Assembly: GCA_016218905.1 (NCBI GenBank) | Contig: JACRCS010000812.1 | Location: 1-27,650 of the forward strand | Length of the DNA stretch: 27,650 nt | Direction of reading: 5' to 3' | Source of the DNA: Deltaproteobacteria bacterium | Lineage (GTDB): Bacteria; Desulfobacterota_C; Deferrisomatia; Deferrisomatales; JACRMM01 | In this document: one piece after another, positions 11,061 to 18,026 of the stretch | Layout of the letters: each line of letters begins with the position of its first letter | Numbering within the stretch: position 1 is the first letter of the stretch | The notes under the pieces: generated by a model | What the model saw: only the letters and a program-made list of their open reading frames with translations | The model's database searches: none | Told to the model about the DNA's origin: nothing | Program-made: the position numbers and the translations under genes

Positions 11061-12623
11061 ATGACCACTCTCATGCCTTCATCAGAGACCTTCTGCGGGG
11101 AGCTCATCCGTATCGCTCGCGCGAGCTCGGCGGTGGGCACGGCCCGGGCCTGTCTTCTCTCAACGAGGGATCGCGACCAGGCACTCGGTTGGCTGAAGCA
11201 GACCGCGGGCAGTTTGGGGCGGCCGCTCTATCATTTGACCGTCTCCGAACGCCGGCGATGGGTTCCGGAAGAGCGCAGATGGCAAGCGATGGGCGGGGCG
11301 TCGGCCGATCCGGCCGAGCTTGTCTCCGCGGCGCGGACGGCACGTGGAGGGGGCATCGTGGTCTTGGAAGACGTTCTCCCGGCGCTGCGCGACGACAACG
11401 GCGACCGGGCCGCCCGTACTGCCCTTATGCAGTGTCTGAGCAGCGAGTCGCGCTCGGAAGGGCTCGTTCTGGTCTTCCTGGAGCCTCCCGAGCGGGAGAG
11501 CTGTCTGCCCTCGATCCTCGCCGACCAGTTCGCACGGCTCGAGGTGCCCTACCCGCGGGGGCAAGAGCTCGAGAACATCGCCCGCGAGGAAGTCGCCTTC
11601 TTGATGCACCGCAGCGGCGCGGAAGTCGACGTGGAGCGAGCTTACTGCGAGGCGCGAGAGCTCGCTCCCGGACTGGCAGGACTTACCCGCAGCGCAGCCC
11701 GCGATGCCTTGCGCGACGCCATGGGTGCGGGCGGCTCCCTCGACTACCGGGGGGCGAGAGCTCGTCTCGACGACCGCAAGAGAAGGGCTCTGCGCAGGGA
11801 GCTTGCGATGAATGTCCTCGACGCCGAAGAGGCCGAGATGCCGGTCGGCCTGGACTACCTGGTGGAGTACCTGACCGTGTTCAAGGGCAGGTTATCGCTC
11901 TACGGGAACGGTCGTGCTCGAGGCGTCCTTCTGATCGGCCCGCCGGGAACGGGCAAGACGATGCTCGCTCGCGCCATCGGGAAGCTCGTGAATCTCCCGG
12001 TGGTGGAGTTCCGGATCTCCTCGCTCATGAATAGCCTTCTCGGGGAGACGGAGCGGCGGTTCGCACGCGCGTTCGTCACCTTGGAAGCCATGAGTCCCAA
12101 CGTGGTCTTCATCGATGAGATCGAGAAAGCCTTCGGCGATTCCAGTGAGCGAGACGGTGGCACCATGATGCGCTGCACGGGGGCGCTGCTCTCCTGGCTG
12201 GCGGACAACTCCTACCCGAATTTCGTGGTCGCCACCTCCAACAGCCTGACCCGCATGGGCGAGATCGGACTCACGATGACTCGCTCCGAGCGCTTTGACG
12301 CCGCTTTCTTCGTAGATCTACCTGGAAAAGACGCGCGTTACGAGATGCTACGACGGTGGCTGAAAGGCGCACTGGATGACCCGGAGCCGGTGGCAGCCGA
12401 GCTCGCGGACCAGACGCGGTTGTTTTCCGGCGCGGACTTGTTCTCCGCCGTGAAGCAGGCAAGGGGCTGGGCCGAACATCAAGGCCGAGCCGTTTCCGCA
12501 GAAGACGTCCGAGCCCAGATCCGGCGGAAGAGAAGCCGCGCGGAGGCGCTGTACCAGGAATTTGACGCCCTGAGACGCTGGGGGCGGGTTTTCTGCGACC
12601 CCGCAGGACCGACTGAAGATTGA
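11061..12623 (+). CDS. Ycf46-like AAA ATPase
   Basis: A 520-residue AAA protein with the two-part layout of the Ycf46 family (cyanobacteria, plastids and scattered bacteria; function unknown). The N-terminal half has a degenerate P-loop-like domain with GIVVLEDVLPAL and EGLVLVFLEPPE. The C-terminal AAA module has Walker A GPPGTGKT (293-300), Walker B VVFIDEIEKAF (348-358), sensor 1 ATSN (391-394) and RSERFDAAFFVDLP (408-421), closely matching the RFDxxFFVDLP element of Ycf46. ATG at 11061 follows AAGGAGG; the open frame extends far upstream, but that part is a shadow of the vWA gene. No membrane segment. It precedes a DUF1257/DUF2997-like gene, and AAA, DUF1257 and DUF2997 neighbours are a combination I recall from other genomes. 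It probably remodels a protein within this operon's complex. Confidence 0.88.
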   Translation: MTTLMPSSETFCGELIRIARASSAVGTARACLLSTRDRDQALGWLKQTAGSLGRPLYHLTVSERRRWVPEERRWQAMGGASADPAELVSAARTARGGGIVVLEDVLPALRDDNGDRAARTALMQCLSSESRSEGLVLVFLEPPERESCLPSILADQFARLEVPYPRGQELENIAREEVAFLMHRSGAEVDVERAYCEARELAPGLAGLTRSAARDALRDAMGAGGSLDYRGARARLDDRKRRALRRELAMNVLDAEEAEMPVGLDYLVEYLTVFKGRLSLYGNGRARGVLLIGPPGTGKTMLARAIGKLVNLPVVEFRISSLMNSLLGETERRFARAFVTLEAMSPNVVFIDEIEKAFGDSSERDGGTMMRCTGALLSWLADNSYPNFVVATSNSLTRMGEIGLTMTRSERFDAAFFVDLPGKDARYEMLRRWLKGALDDPEPVAAELADQTRLFSGADLFSAVKQARGWAEHQGRAVSAEDVRAQIRRKRSRAEALYQEFDALRRWGRVFCDPAGPTED

Positions 12624-12705
12624 GCTGCACGAACTCGCCCTTTCTCAGCGTATCGCTTCTTATCGCAAGCACGAGCTCTTTTTCGCGCCGAACAGGAGAT
12701 GACCC

Positions 12706-13491
12706 ATGAGCAACTCGGTCACGATAAGCCCCCTCGCAGGTTCCCGAGTCCTGGTCGGCACGATGGCCCTCTGTGCATTGCGCGCCGTGGCTGGCGCGGC
12801 TGCGCTGTCGCGGTGGCTCAAGGAGGAGAACCCCGGGGAACGCGCCGCGATCAAGGAGCTCGAGCGCCGCCGGGCCCGGGAGATCGCGGCGGTAGCCGGT
12901 ACCTGCGCTCCGACCCCAACCGCACCGGAGCTCACGCTCGGCGCCGCAACGCTTTATGCTGCCTCTCTGGATACGGTCCTGCAGGCGGCGAGAAGCCTCG
13001 GTTACAGGCCGGAGCCGCTCCCGGTCGGGACCGAGAAGATTGCCGAGGCGCCCCTCTGCCTCGTCGGTCGAGGTGGAGAGCGTGCGGCCCTCGCCCTGAG
13101 CCCGGAGGGGCAGGTTCTCGTGGCATCGAACCGGGGTCCCGACGCCGTGGGGCGCCTCGTGCAGGCCCACACGTTAGTGCAGTCCGTGCAACACATGGAA
13201 CGGACGGGAATGAAGGTGGACGCCCAGCGCCTTAGCAACGGCGAGGTGCGCCTTCGAGCCCGTGAGGTGGGAGCGCCGGGTCGCGGCGGACTCGCCCAAA
13301 TCGACGCCCGTGTGCGGACCGATGGCACCGCACTTGTCGACGTGGAGGGGACCCGGGGCCGCCGCTGCGAAGAGATCGTCCGCTCTCTCGCCCGCGAGGT
13401 GGGAGGGCGAGTGGCGCAGAGCCGGAAAAAGGACTCCTACTTCCAGGAACCCGGGGAACCGGCGACGGTAACGGTCGGAGGGAAGCCGTGA
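12706..13491 (+). CDS. DUF1257-like (Ycf35) and DUF2997-like fusion protein with N-terminal hydrophobic segment
   Basis: A 261-residue protein. The C-terminal 196-246 region (AQIDARVRTDGTALVDVEG, then Cys221, EVGGRV and SYF) has the pattern of DUF2997: a beta hairpin with Asp-Gly, one conserved Cys, then a helix ending in LGxV and an aromatic close. Residues about 86-187 have the two-beta/helix pattern of DUF1257/Ycf35, starting with a helix ending in SLGY (97-100) and including LVQAHTLVQSV; this part is a weaker match. Residues 12-34 are hydrophobic, followed by a charged helix, so the protein may be membrane-tethered. In other bacteria these two domains are usually separate small proteins beside a Ycf46 ATPase. 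ATG at 12706 follows AACAGGAG. The last four bases overlap the radical SAM start (GTGA). Function unknown. Confidence 0.72.
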   Translation: MSNSVTISPLAGSRVLVGTMALCALRAVAGAAALSRWLKEENPGERAAIKELERRRAREIAAVAGTCAPTPTAPELTLGAATLYAASLDTVLQAARSLGYRPEPLPVGTEKIAEAPLCLVGRGGERAALALSPEGQVLVASNRGPDAVGRLVQAHTLVQSVQHMERTGMKVDAQRLSNGEVRLRAREVGAPGRGGLAQIDARVRTDGTALVDVEGTRGRRCEEIVRSLAREVGGRVAQSRKKDSYFQEPGEPATVTVGGKP

Positions 13492-14606
13492 GGTCTCAGG
13501 CGCCGCGGCTCAGCGTTCTCGGAGATGGCCGGCTGGAGATCGCGGATCCCGATCTCGGCTGCCTTCCCCTTCTCAAGTCGCTCGATCCGCTCTTCGAGAT
13601 CCGGCAAGCACCGCTCGCCCGCTTCTCCGGCCCCCGATGTGTTCGGGCGAAATTCCTCGGCACGGGACTCGAGATTGACAGTCTTCCCGACCTGACCGAG
13701 GAGGACCTCTGGGCACTCCATGAGGAACAACTGGCGATTCTGGGAACCAACGAAACGATACGGCGCGCGCCCGGCGAGGCTTCGGTCCTCGACCTCAAAA
13801 CCGAGCTGGGGCTGCGTGTCCTCAGACGGTGCCGGCTCTGCGCCCGGCTTTGCGGCGCCGACCGCGGCCGCGGTGCCGGGCCCTGCCGGCTGGGGCGGCA
13901 TGGGATCGTAGCCGAGCACTTCGTCCATATCGGCGAGGAGCCCCCAATCAACCCGTCACTCGTCCTGAGTCTGGCCGGTTGTTCGCTGCGATGTCGGCAT
14001 TGCCAGCAGGCGTGGCTCCTGGAGCCTGCAGAAGTCGCGGGAGAGGCGCTGGACGAAAGCTTATGGGAGCGATTGGACCTTACGGGCGCAAGGTCCATGT
14101 CTTTTGTGGGAGGCAATCCCAGCGAGTCCTTACCAGCGGCGCTCTCGTTTCTCTCCGGCGTGCCGGACGGCTGGCATCTCCCGATCGTCTGGAACTGCCA
14201 TGGCTATGAATCGGCCGAGACCCTGGCGCTCCTGCGGGGTGTGGTGGATGTCTATCTGCCGGACTTCAAGTACGGGAACGACCGCTGTGCCGAAGAGCTC
14301 TCGATCGTGCCAGGCTACGTGGAGACCGCCGCCAAGGCCGTCGCCGAGATGCTGCAGCAAGGCGTCCCCGTGATCGTCCGCATCCTCGTTCTTCCCGGAC
14401 ACGTCGAGTGCTGCCACCGGCCGGCGATCGACAGACTCGCGCACATGATGGGTCGGGAAAACGTCTTCCTGTCGGTGCGCGGGCAATACTCCCCGGACCA
14501 CCTCATCACCGGACGGGACGCCGACCTGGCGAGGCGGCCCACGGCGGAGGAGTGCGCCCGCGTGCGCGAGCACGCAGAAGCGCTGGGTCTTACGCTGATC
14601 GCTTAA
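13488..14606 (+). CDS. PflX-like (COG1313) radical SAM enzyme with extra N-terminal domain
   Basis: A 372-residue radical SAM protein. The iron-sulfur motif is CSLRCRHC (Cys165, 169, 172). It is preceded by a four-cysteine cluster, CRLC, C122 and C133, and by HFVHIGEEPP (144-153), the arrangement seen in PflX-type proteins of unknown function. FVGGNPSE and WNCHGYES match radical SAM strand motifs (GGNPxE, N-x-x-G). The first 110 or so residues are not part of that family and I do not recognise them. GTG at 13488 overlaps the preceding stop in a GTGA and has GGAGGGAAGCC before it, so the N-terminal extension is genuinely translated and coupled. It ends the operon. It may modify one of the operon's proteins. 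Its stop is three bases from the stop of galE on the other strand. Confidence 0.86.
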   Translation: MRSQAPRLSVLGDGRLEIADPDLGCLPLLKSLDPLFEIRQAPLARFSGPRCVRAKFLGTGLEIDSLPDLTEEDLWALHEEQLAILGTNETIRRAPGEASVLDLKTELGLRVLRRCRLCARLCGADRGRGAGPCRLGRHGIVAEHFVHIGEEPPINPSLVLSLAGCSLRCRHCQQAWLLEPAEVAGEALDESLWERLDLTGARSMSFVGGNPSESLPAALSFLSGVPDGWHLPIVWNCHGYESAETLALLRGVVDVYLPDFKYGNDRCAEELSIVPGYVETAAKAVAEMLQQGVPVIVRILVLPGHVECCHRPAIDRLAHMMGRENVFLSVRGQYSPDHLITGRDADLARRPTAEECARVREHAEALGLTLIA

Positions 14607-14609
14607 CGT

Positions 14610-15587
14610 TCAACCTGCTCTTCCGTGCCACCTCCACGCCGTCTCCAGGATCGTCTCGAGCTCGGCGTAGCGGGGGGCCCAGCCGAGTTCTCGGCTGATC
14701 TTTTCGGAGCTCCCCACCAGAACCGCCGGATCGCCCGGCCTCCGCCTCGCTTCGAGCAGCGGGATGGGGTGGCCGGTCAACCGGCGCGCCGCCTCGATCA
14801 CTTCCCGGACCGAGTAGCCCCTGCCGTTCCCTACGTTGTAGGACGCGCTCCTCCCGCCCTCCAGGAGGCGCTCCAGGGCGAGGACGTGCGCCTCGGCCAG
14901 GTCGGTCACGTGGACGTAGTCGCGGACGCACGTGCCGTCGCGCGTCGGGTAGTCCGTCCCGAAAACGGCGATGTGAGGCCGCTTCCCCGCCGCCACCTGG
15001 AGCACCAGCGGGATGAGGTGGGTCTCCGGATCGTGGTCCTCCCCGAGCTCCCCCTCCGGGTCCGCGCCCGCCGCGTTGAAGTAGCGCAGGTTCACGTGGC
15101 GGATCCCGTGGGCGACCTCGAAGTCGCGGAGCATCCATTCGACCGCGAGCTTGGTCCTGCCGTACGGGTTGACGGGGTTCTGGCGGTGCTCCTCCGTGAC
15201 CGGGACCTCCAGCGGCTCCCCATAGGTGGCGCAGGAGGAGGAGAAGAGGAAGCGGTCGCTCCCCACCTCCGCCATGGCCTCCAGGAGGTTCAAAGTATTT
15301 GCCACGTTGTTGCGATAGTACTTGCCCGGATCCCGCACCGACTCCCCGACGTACGCGCAGGCGGCGAAGTGCAGCACCGTGCGGATCCCGTGCTGGAGGA
15401 GGACCTCCTTCACGGCCGCCCGGTCGGCGAGGTCCGCCTCGACGAAGGTCCCCCAGCGCGCCGCCCACGGGTGACCGGTCGAGAGGTTGTCGAGGACGAC
15501 GGGGGCGTACCCCTTCGCCGAGAGGAGCTTTGCGACGTGCGAACCGATGTAGCCCGCGCCGCCGGCGACGAGAAGAGTCTCTTTCAC
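14610..15587 (-). CDS. galE: UDP-glucose 4-epimerase
   Basis: A 325-residue extended short-chain dehydrogenase of the GalE type, interconverting UDP-glucose and UDP-galactose in the cytosol for polysaccharide synthesis. The NAD-binding motif GGAGYIGSH (9-17), the SSSCATYG strand, the YGRTK catalytic pair, and NLRYFNAAGADPEGE and GTCVRDYVHVTDLA are all GalE signatures. Length is typical. The start is GTG at 15587, where the homology begins with KETLLVAGGAG; a modest GGAG lies ten or so bases upstream. The gene stands alone, convergent with the radical SAM gene (three bases between stops) and divergent from the FAD oxidoreductase operon. No intrinsic terminator fits in the three-base gap, so the two transcripts probably overlap at their 3' ends. 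Confidence 0.95.
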   Translation of the reverse strand: MKETLLVAGGAGYIGSHVAKLLSAKGYAPVVLDNLSTGHPWAARWGTFVEADLADRAAVKEVLLQHGIRTVLHFAACAYVGESVRDPGKYYRNNVANTLNLLEAMAEVGSDRFLFSSSCATYGEPLEVPVTEEHRQNPVNPYGRTKLAVEWMLRDFEVAHGIRHVNLRYFNAAGADPEGELGEDHDPETHLIPLVLQVAAGKRPHIAVFGTDYPTRDGTCVRDYVHVTDLAEAHVLALERLLEGGRSASYNVGNGRGYSVREVIEAARRLTGHPIPLLEARRRPGDPAVLVGSSEKISRELGWAPRYAELETILETAWRWHGRAG

Positions 15588-15973
15588 GGGACGCTCCGGG
15601 ATGAGGCCGAGGAGTCTGGGAGCCCATCATAACCCATCTTCCTCCCGTCGGCGCTGCCCAGGGCGCGACTAGCCTTTGGTATAGGTCGCCCGCACGCGAA
15701 CTATCCTCCGGGTCAGGGCACCCCTTCCTTTCTTCCCCTATCTTTCAACCATCGGTTGAAGCCTAAGCAGGTCGCCCCGGAGGTCGGTCCTCTCAGGACG
15801 GCACCAGGGCGCCAGCACCGGCGCAGCCGGTACGAATTCGGGCGGGAGGTTCGGGTGGCGAGACTGAAAAGACGTTCGAAGGCGGTCAGCTCCCGGCCGA
15901 TCTCGGACGCTCGCGTCACGCATGAGGCACGTCCTCGGTACAGGCCGAGCCCATCAGAGTGGAGGATCCTGAG
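15588..15973. other. Intergenic region with operator-like palindrome
   Basis: A 386-base gap between divergent galE and the first FAD oxidoreductase. It contains a perfect 17-bp palindrome (separate entry). A TATAGG hexamer at about 15680 lacks a good -35 partner, so no promoter is called. A small open frame on the plus strand around 15756-15977 is Arg-rich, has no good ribosome binding site and overlaps the true start of the next gene, so it is not annotated. Confidence 0.6.
15744..15760. promoter_or_regulatory. Perfect 17-bp palindrome, probable repressor operator
   Basis: TTCAACC-ATC-GGTTGAA is a perfect 7+3+7 inverted repeat. Its size and symmetry are like operators of TetR- or GntR-type regulators of catabolic genes. 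It lies 214 bases before the ATG of the FAD oxidoreductase and 157 bases from the galE start, so it could serve either operon. No regulator gene is in the window. Confidence 0.45.
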
Positions 15974-17614
15974 ATGAGAGAACTCGAGTACGACGGCATC
16001 ATCATCGGCGGCGGCCCCAACGGACTCACGACGGCCGGCTACCTCTCCAAGGCTGGGCTGAAGGTTGCCGTTCTCGAGCGGCGGTACGAGATCGGCGGGG
16101 GGCTCGCTACGGAGAACCTGACCCTTCCGGGTCTCCTGATCGACAGCCACGCCATCTACCACATGATGGTGGAGTACGCTCCTCCCCTGAAGGACTTCGG
16201 GCTCGACACGAAGTACGACCTGAAGTGGATCTACCCCGACCTCCAGATCGTGATGCCGTTCCTGGACGGCACACACCTCGCGCTCTACAGCGATCCCAAG
16301 CGTTCCTACGAATCCATCGCGCGGATCTCGCCGAAGGACGCCGAGGCCTTCCTCGACTTCGTCAAGAAGTCCGACGAGGCGATGGACATCTTCCTCGCCC
16401 CGGCGAGCTACGCAAACCCGATGCCGAGCCTGGAACAGGCGGCGAAGCTGATGACGCACCCCATCACCCGCTGGGCGGACGAGTTCACCGGCTACACGCC
16501 GAAGCAGATCGTCGACGGCCTCTTCGAGCACGACAAGGTGCGCACGCTCTTCCTCTACCTCGCCACCATGTGGGGCCTCGACTACGACCTGGAAGGCCTC
16601 GGCTACCTCGTTCCTCTCATGATCAACCGGGGCTGGCACTTCCGGCTCTGCCAGGGCGGATCCCACCACGTCGCGCACCTGCTGGCGAAGTACATCTCCT
16701 CGAACGGCAGCCGCTGCATCACCGGGTGCCTGATCAAGCGGATCATCGTCGAGAACGGGGAGGCCAAGGGCGTCGAGCTCGAGGACGGCACGGTTCTGCG
16801 GGCGAAACAGTTCGTCTGCAGCGCGATCAACCCGCACCAGACCTTCTTCGATCTCGTCGGCAAACAGCACCTGGACTCCGAGCTCATCGGTCGGCTGAAC
16901 CAGTGGCACTACTCGGAGACGAGCTTCTTCACGGTTCACACCGCCCTCTTCGACCGGCCGAACTTCAAGGTCGCGGCGAACGACCCGGAGCTGAACGACG
17001 CGCTCCTCTACGTCGTCGGCTACGAGAGCGAAAAGGACCTCGTCGCCCACTTCAAGGCCTCCAAGAAGGGGCTCCTCCACGACGGCGGCTTCAACTGCTG
17101 CTTCCCCTCGGTCCACGACCCCATGCGCGTGAACCGGCACCCCGACAGCCAGGTGAAGCACATCGGCCTCATCTCGATGGAGTGCGCCCCCTACAACCTG
17201 GCAGACGGCGGCCCCCTCGCCTGGAACCGGGTCCGGCGCGACTACGCCGAGCGCTGCAAGGCGACCCTGTCCAAGTACTGCACGAACATGGGGCAGGACA
17301 ACATCGCCTGGGACTACATCGGCACGCCCCTCGACACCGAGAACAAGTTCCCGGACATGAAGAACGGGTGCTTCAAACAGGGCGCGTACCTGCCTCTCCA
17401 GATGGGGTACTTCCGCCCCAACGAGTACTGCGGCCAGCACGACACGCCCGTCAAGCGGCTCTACATGGGGGGCGCCTGTACCCACTCCGGCGGAATGATC
17501 ACGTACGGGCCGGGCTACAACGCGGCCAACAAGATCGCGGAGGACCTCGGCGTGGCCAAGTGGTGGCCGGAGCCGGAGAGCGTCAGCGCCGCAAGGAAGT
17601 TGAACCTTCTCTAG
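15974..17614 (+). CDS. CrtI/PYROXD2-like FAD-dependent oxidoreductase
   Basis: A 546-residue flavoprotein of the phytoene-desaturase-like family. The N-terminal dinucleotide motif is IIIGGGPNGLTTAGYL (9-24), followed by VLERRYEIGGG at the end of the second strand. The C-terminal FAD segment is YMGGACTHSGGMITYGPGYN with NAANKIAEDLG. Members oxidise or desaturate lipophilic substrates such as carotenoids, but most homologues have unknown substrates. No carotenoid genes are nearby; the operon contains kinase-like and carboxylase genes instead, so a dehydrogenase role in a degradation pathway is more likely. ATG at 15974 follows GGAGGA seven bases upstream; an in-frame GTG at 15959 lacks that spacing. 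First gene of the operon. No signal peptide or membrane helix apart from the Rossmann strand. Confidence 0.85.
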   Translation: MRELEYDGIIIGGGPNGLTTAGYLSKAGLKVAVLERRYEIGGGLATENLTLPGLLIDSHAIYHMMVEYAPPLKDFGLDTKYDLKWIYPDLQIVMPFLDGTHLALYSDPKRSYESIARISPKDAEAFLDFVKKSDEAMDIFLAPASYANPMPSLEQAAKLMTHPITRWADEFTGYTPKQIVDGLFEHDKVRTLFLYLATMWGLDYDLEGLGYLVPLMINRGWHFRLCQGGSHHVAHLLAKYISSNGSRCITGCLIKRIIVENGEAKGVELEDGTVLRAKQFVCSAINPHQTFFDLVGKQHLDSELIGRLNQWHYSETSFFTVHTALFDRPNFKVAANDPELNDALLYVVGYESEKDLVAHFKASKKGLLHDGGFNCCFPSVHDPMRVNRHPDSQVKHIGLISMECAPYNLADGGPLAWNRVRRDYAERCKATLSKYCTNMGQDNIAWDYIGTPLDTENKFPDMKNGCFKQGAYLPLQMGYFRPNEYCGQHDTPVKRLYMGGACTHSGGMITYGPGYNAANKIAEDLGVAKWWPEPESVSAARKLNLL

Positions 17615-17638
17615 GGCGAAAAGCCAAGGAGATCAGCC

Positions 17639-17965
17639 ATGTACATTCGGTCCACCGGCTTGGGTCGCACCCTCCTCACTTGTGGCGTGGCGAAGATCGA
17701 AGTCACCGAGCTGGTTCCCTCGACGCTCGAGCCGCCGGAGGAGGGCGAGCCGAAAGAGCCCCCCCGCCTGCTCATGACGATCCAGACCACGGATCCGGTC
17801 ACCTGGACCGTGCGGGGATTCGTGGAGCCCGACGACCTGCGACGAATCATCAAGGCGGCACTGAAGCCCTCCGTGATCTTCACGGCGATCAAGTTCCTGC
17901 TCTTCGGCGGGAACACGAGGAAGAAGCCGGCCGAGGAGACCAACACGGCGGCGGCCCAGGCGTGA
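17639..17965 (+). CDS. Unrecognised 108-residue protein between two FAD oxidoreductases
   Basis: A small protein of unknown function, placed 24 bases after the first FAD oxidoreductase and 61 before the second. It has a beta-rich N-terminal half (RTLLTCGVAKIEVTEL and RLLMTIQTTDPVTWTVRGFV), a proline/glutamate-rich loop at about 28-43, and a C-terminal half with a helix starting at EPDDLRRIIKAAL and a weakly hydrophobic stretch SVIFTAIKFLLFGG (78-91). The end is Lys- then Ala-rich. ATG at 17639 follows AAGGAG. The hydrophobic stretch is short and may be an amphipathic membrane contact. Its placement suggests an accessory subunit or substrate-delivery partner of the two flavoproteins; this is inference from position only. 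Confidence 0.75.
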   Translation: MYIRSTGLGRTLLTCGVAKIEVTELVPSTLEPPEEGEPKEPPRLLMTIQTTDPVTWTVRGFVEPDDLRRIIKAALKPSVIFTAIKFLLFGGNTRKKPAEETNTAAAQA

Positions 17966-17972
17966 AAGCGTA

Positions 17973-18008
17973 GTCGGACCGGTCTGACGAGTCCGACAGG
18001 TCTGACGA
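17973..18008 (+). repeat. Four-unit 9-nt array (GTCNGACNN)
   Basis: GTCGGACCG, GTCTGACGA, GTCCGACAG and GTCTGACGA follow one another without gaps, between the 108-residue gene and the second FAD oxidoreductase. The same GTCNGAC core returns at 27279-27305. Each core is a near-palindrome, so the transcript could fold. The array ends before the ribosome binding site AAGGAGG of the next gene. Confidence 0.8.
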
Positions 18009-18026
18009 AGCCTTAAGGAGGCTACG

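Noticed and set aside
14604..14612. Shared bidirectional terminator between the radical SAM gene and galE
   Set aside because: Only three bases separate the stop codons and no hairpin with T tract was found around them.
15756..15977. 73-codon plus-strand frame before the first FAD oxidoreductase
   Set aside because: Arg/Ser-rich, no ribosome binding site, overlaps the real ATG at 15974.
15713..17485. 590-codon minus-strand open frame opposite the first FAD oxidoreductase
   Set aside because: It is a mirror of the real gene caused by high GC at third positions; it has no family motif and overlaps a clear flavoprotein.
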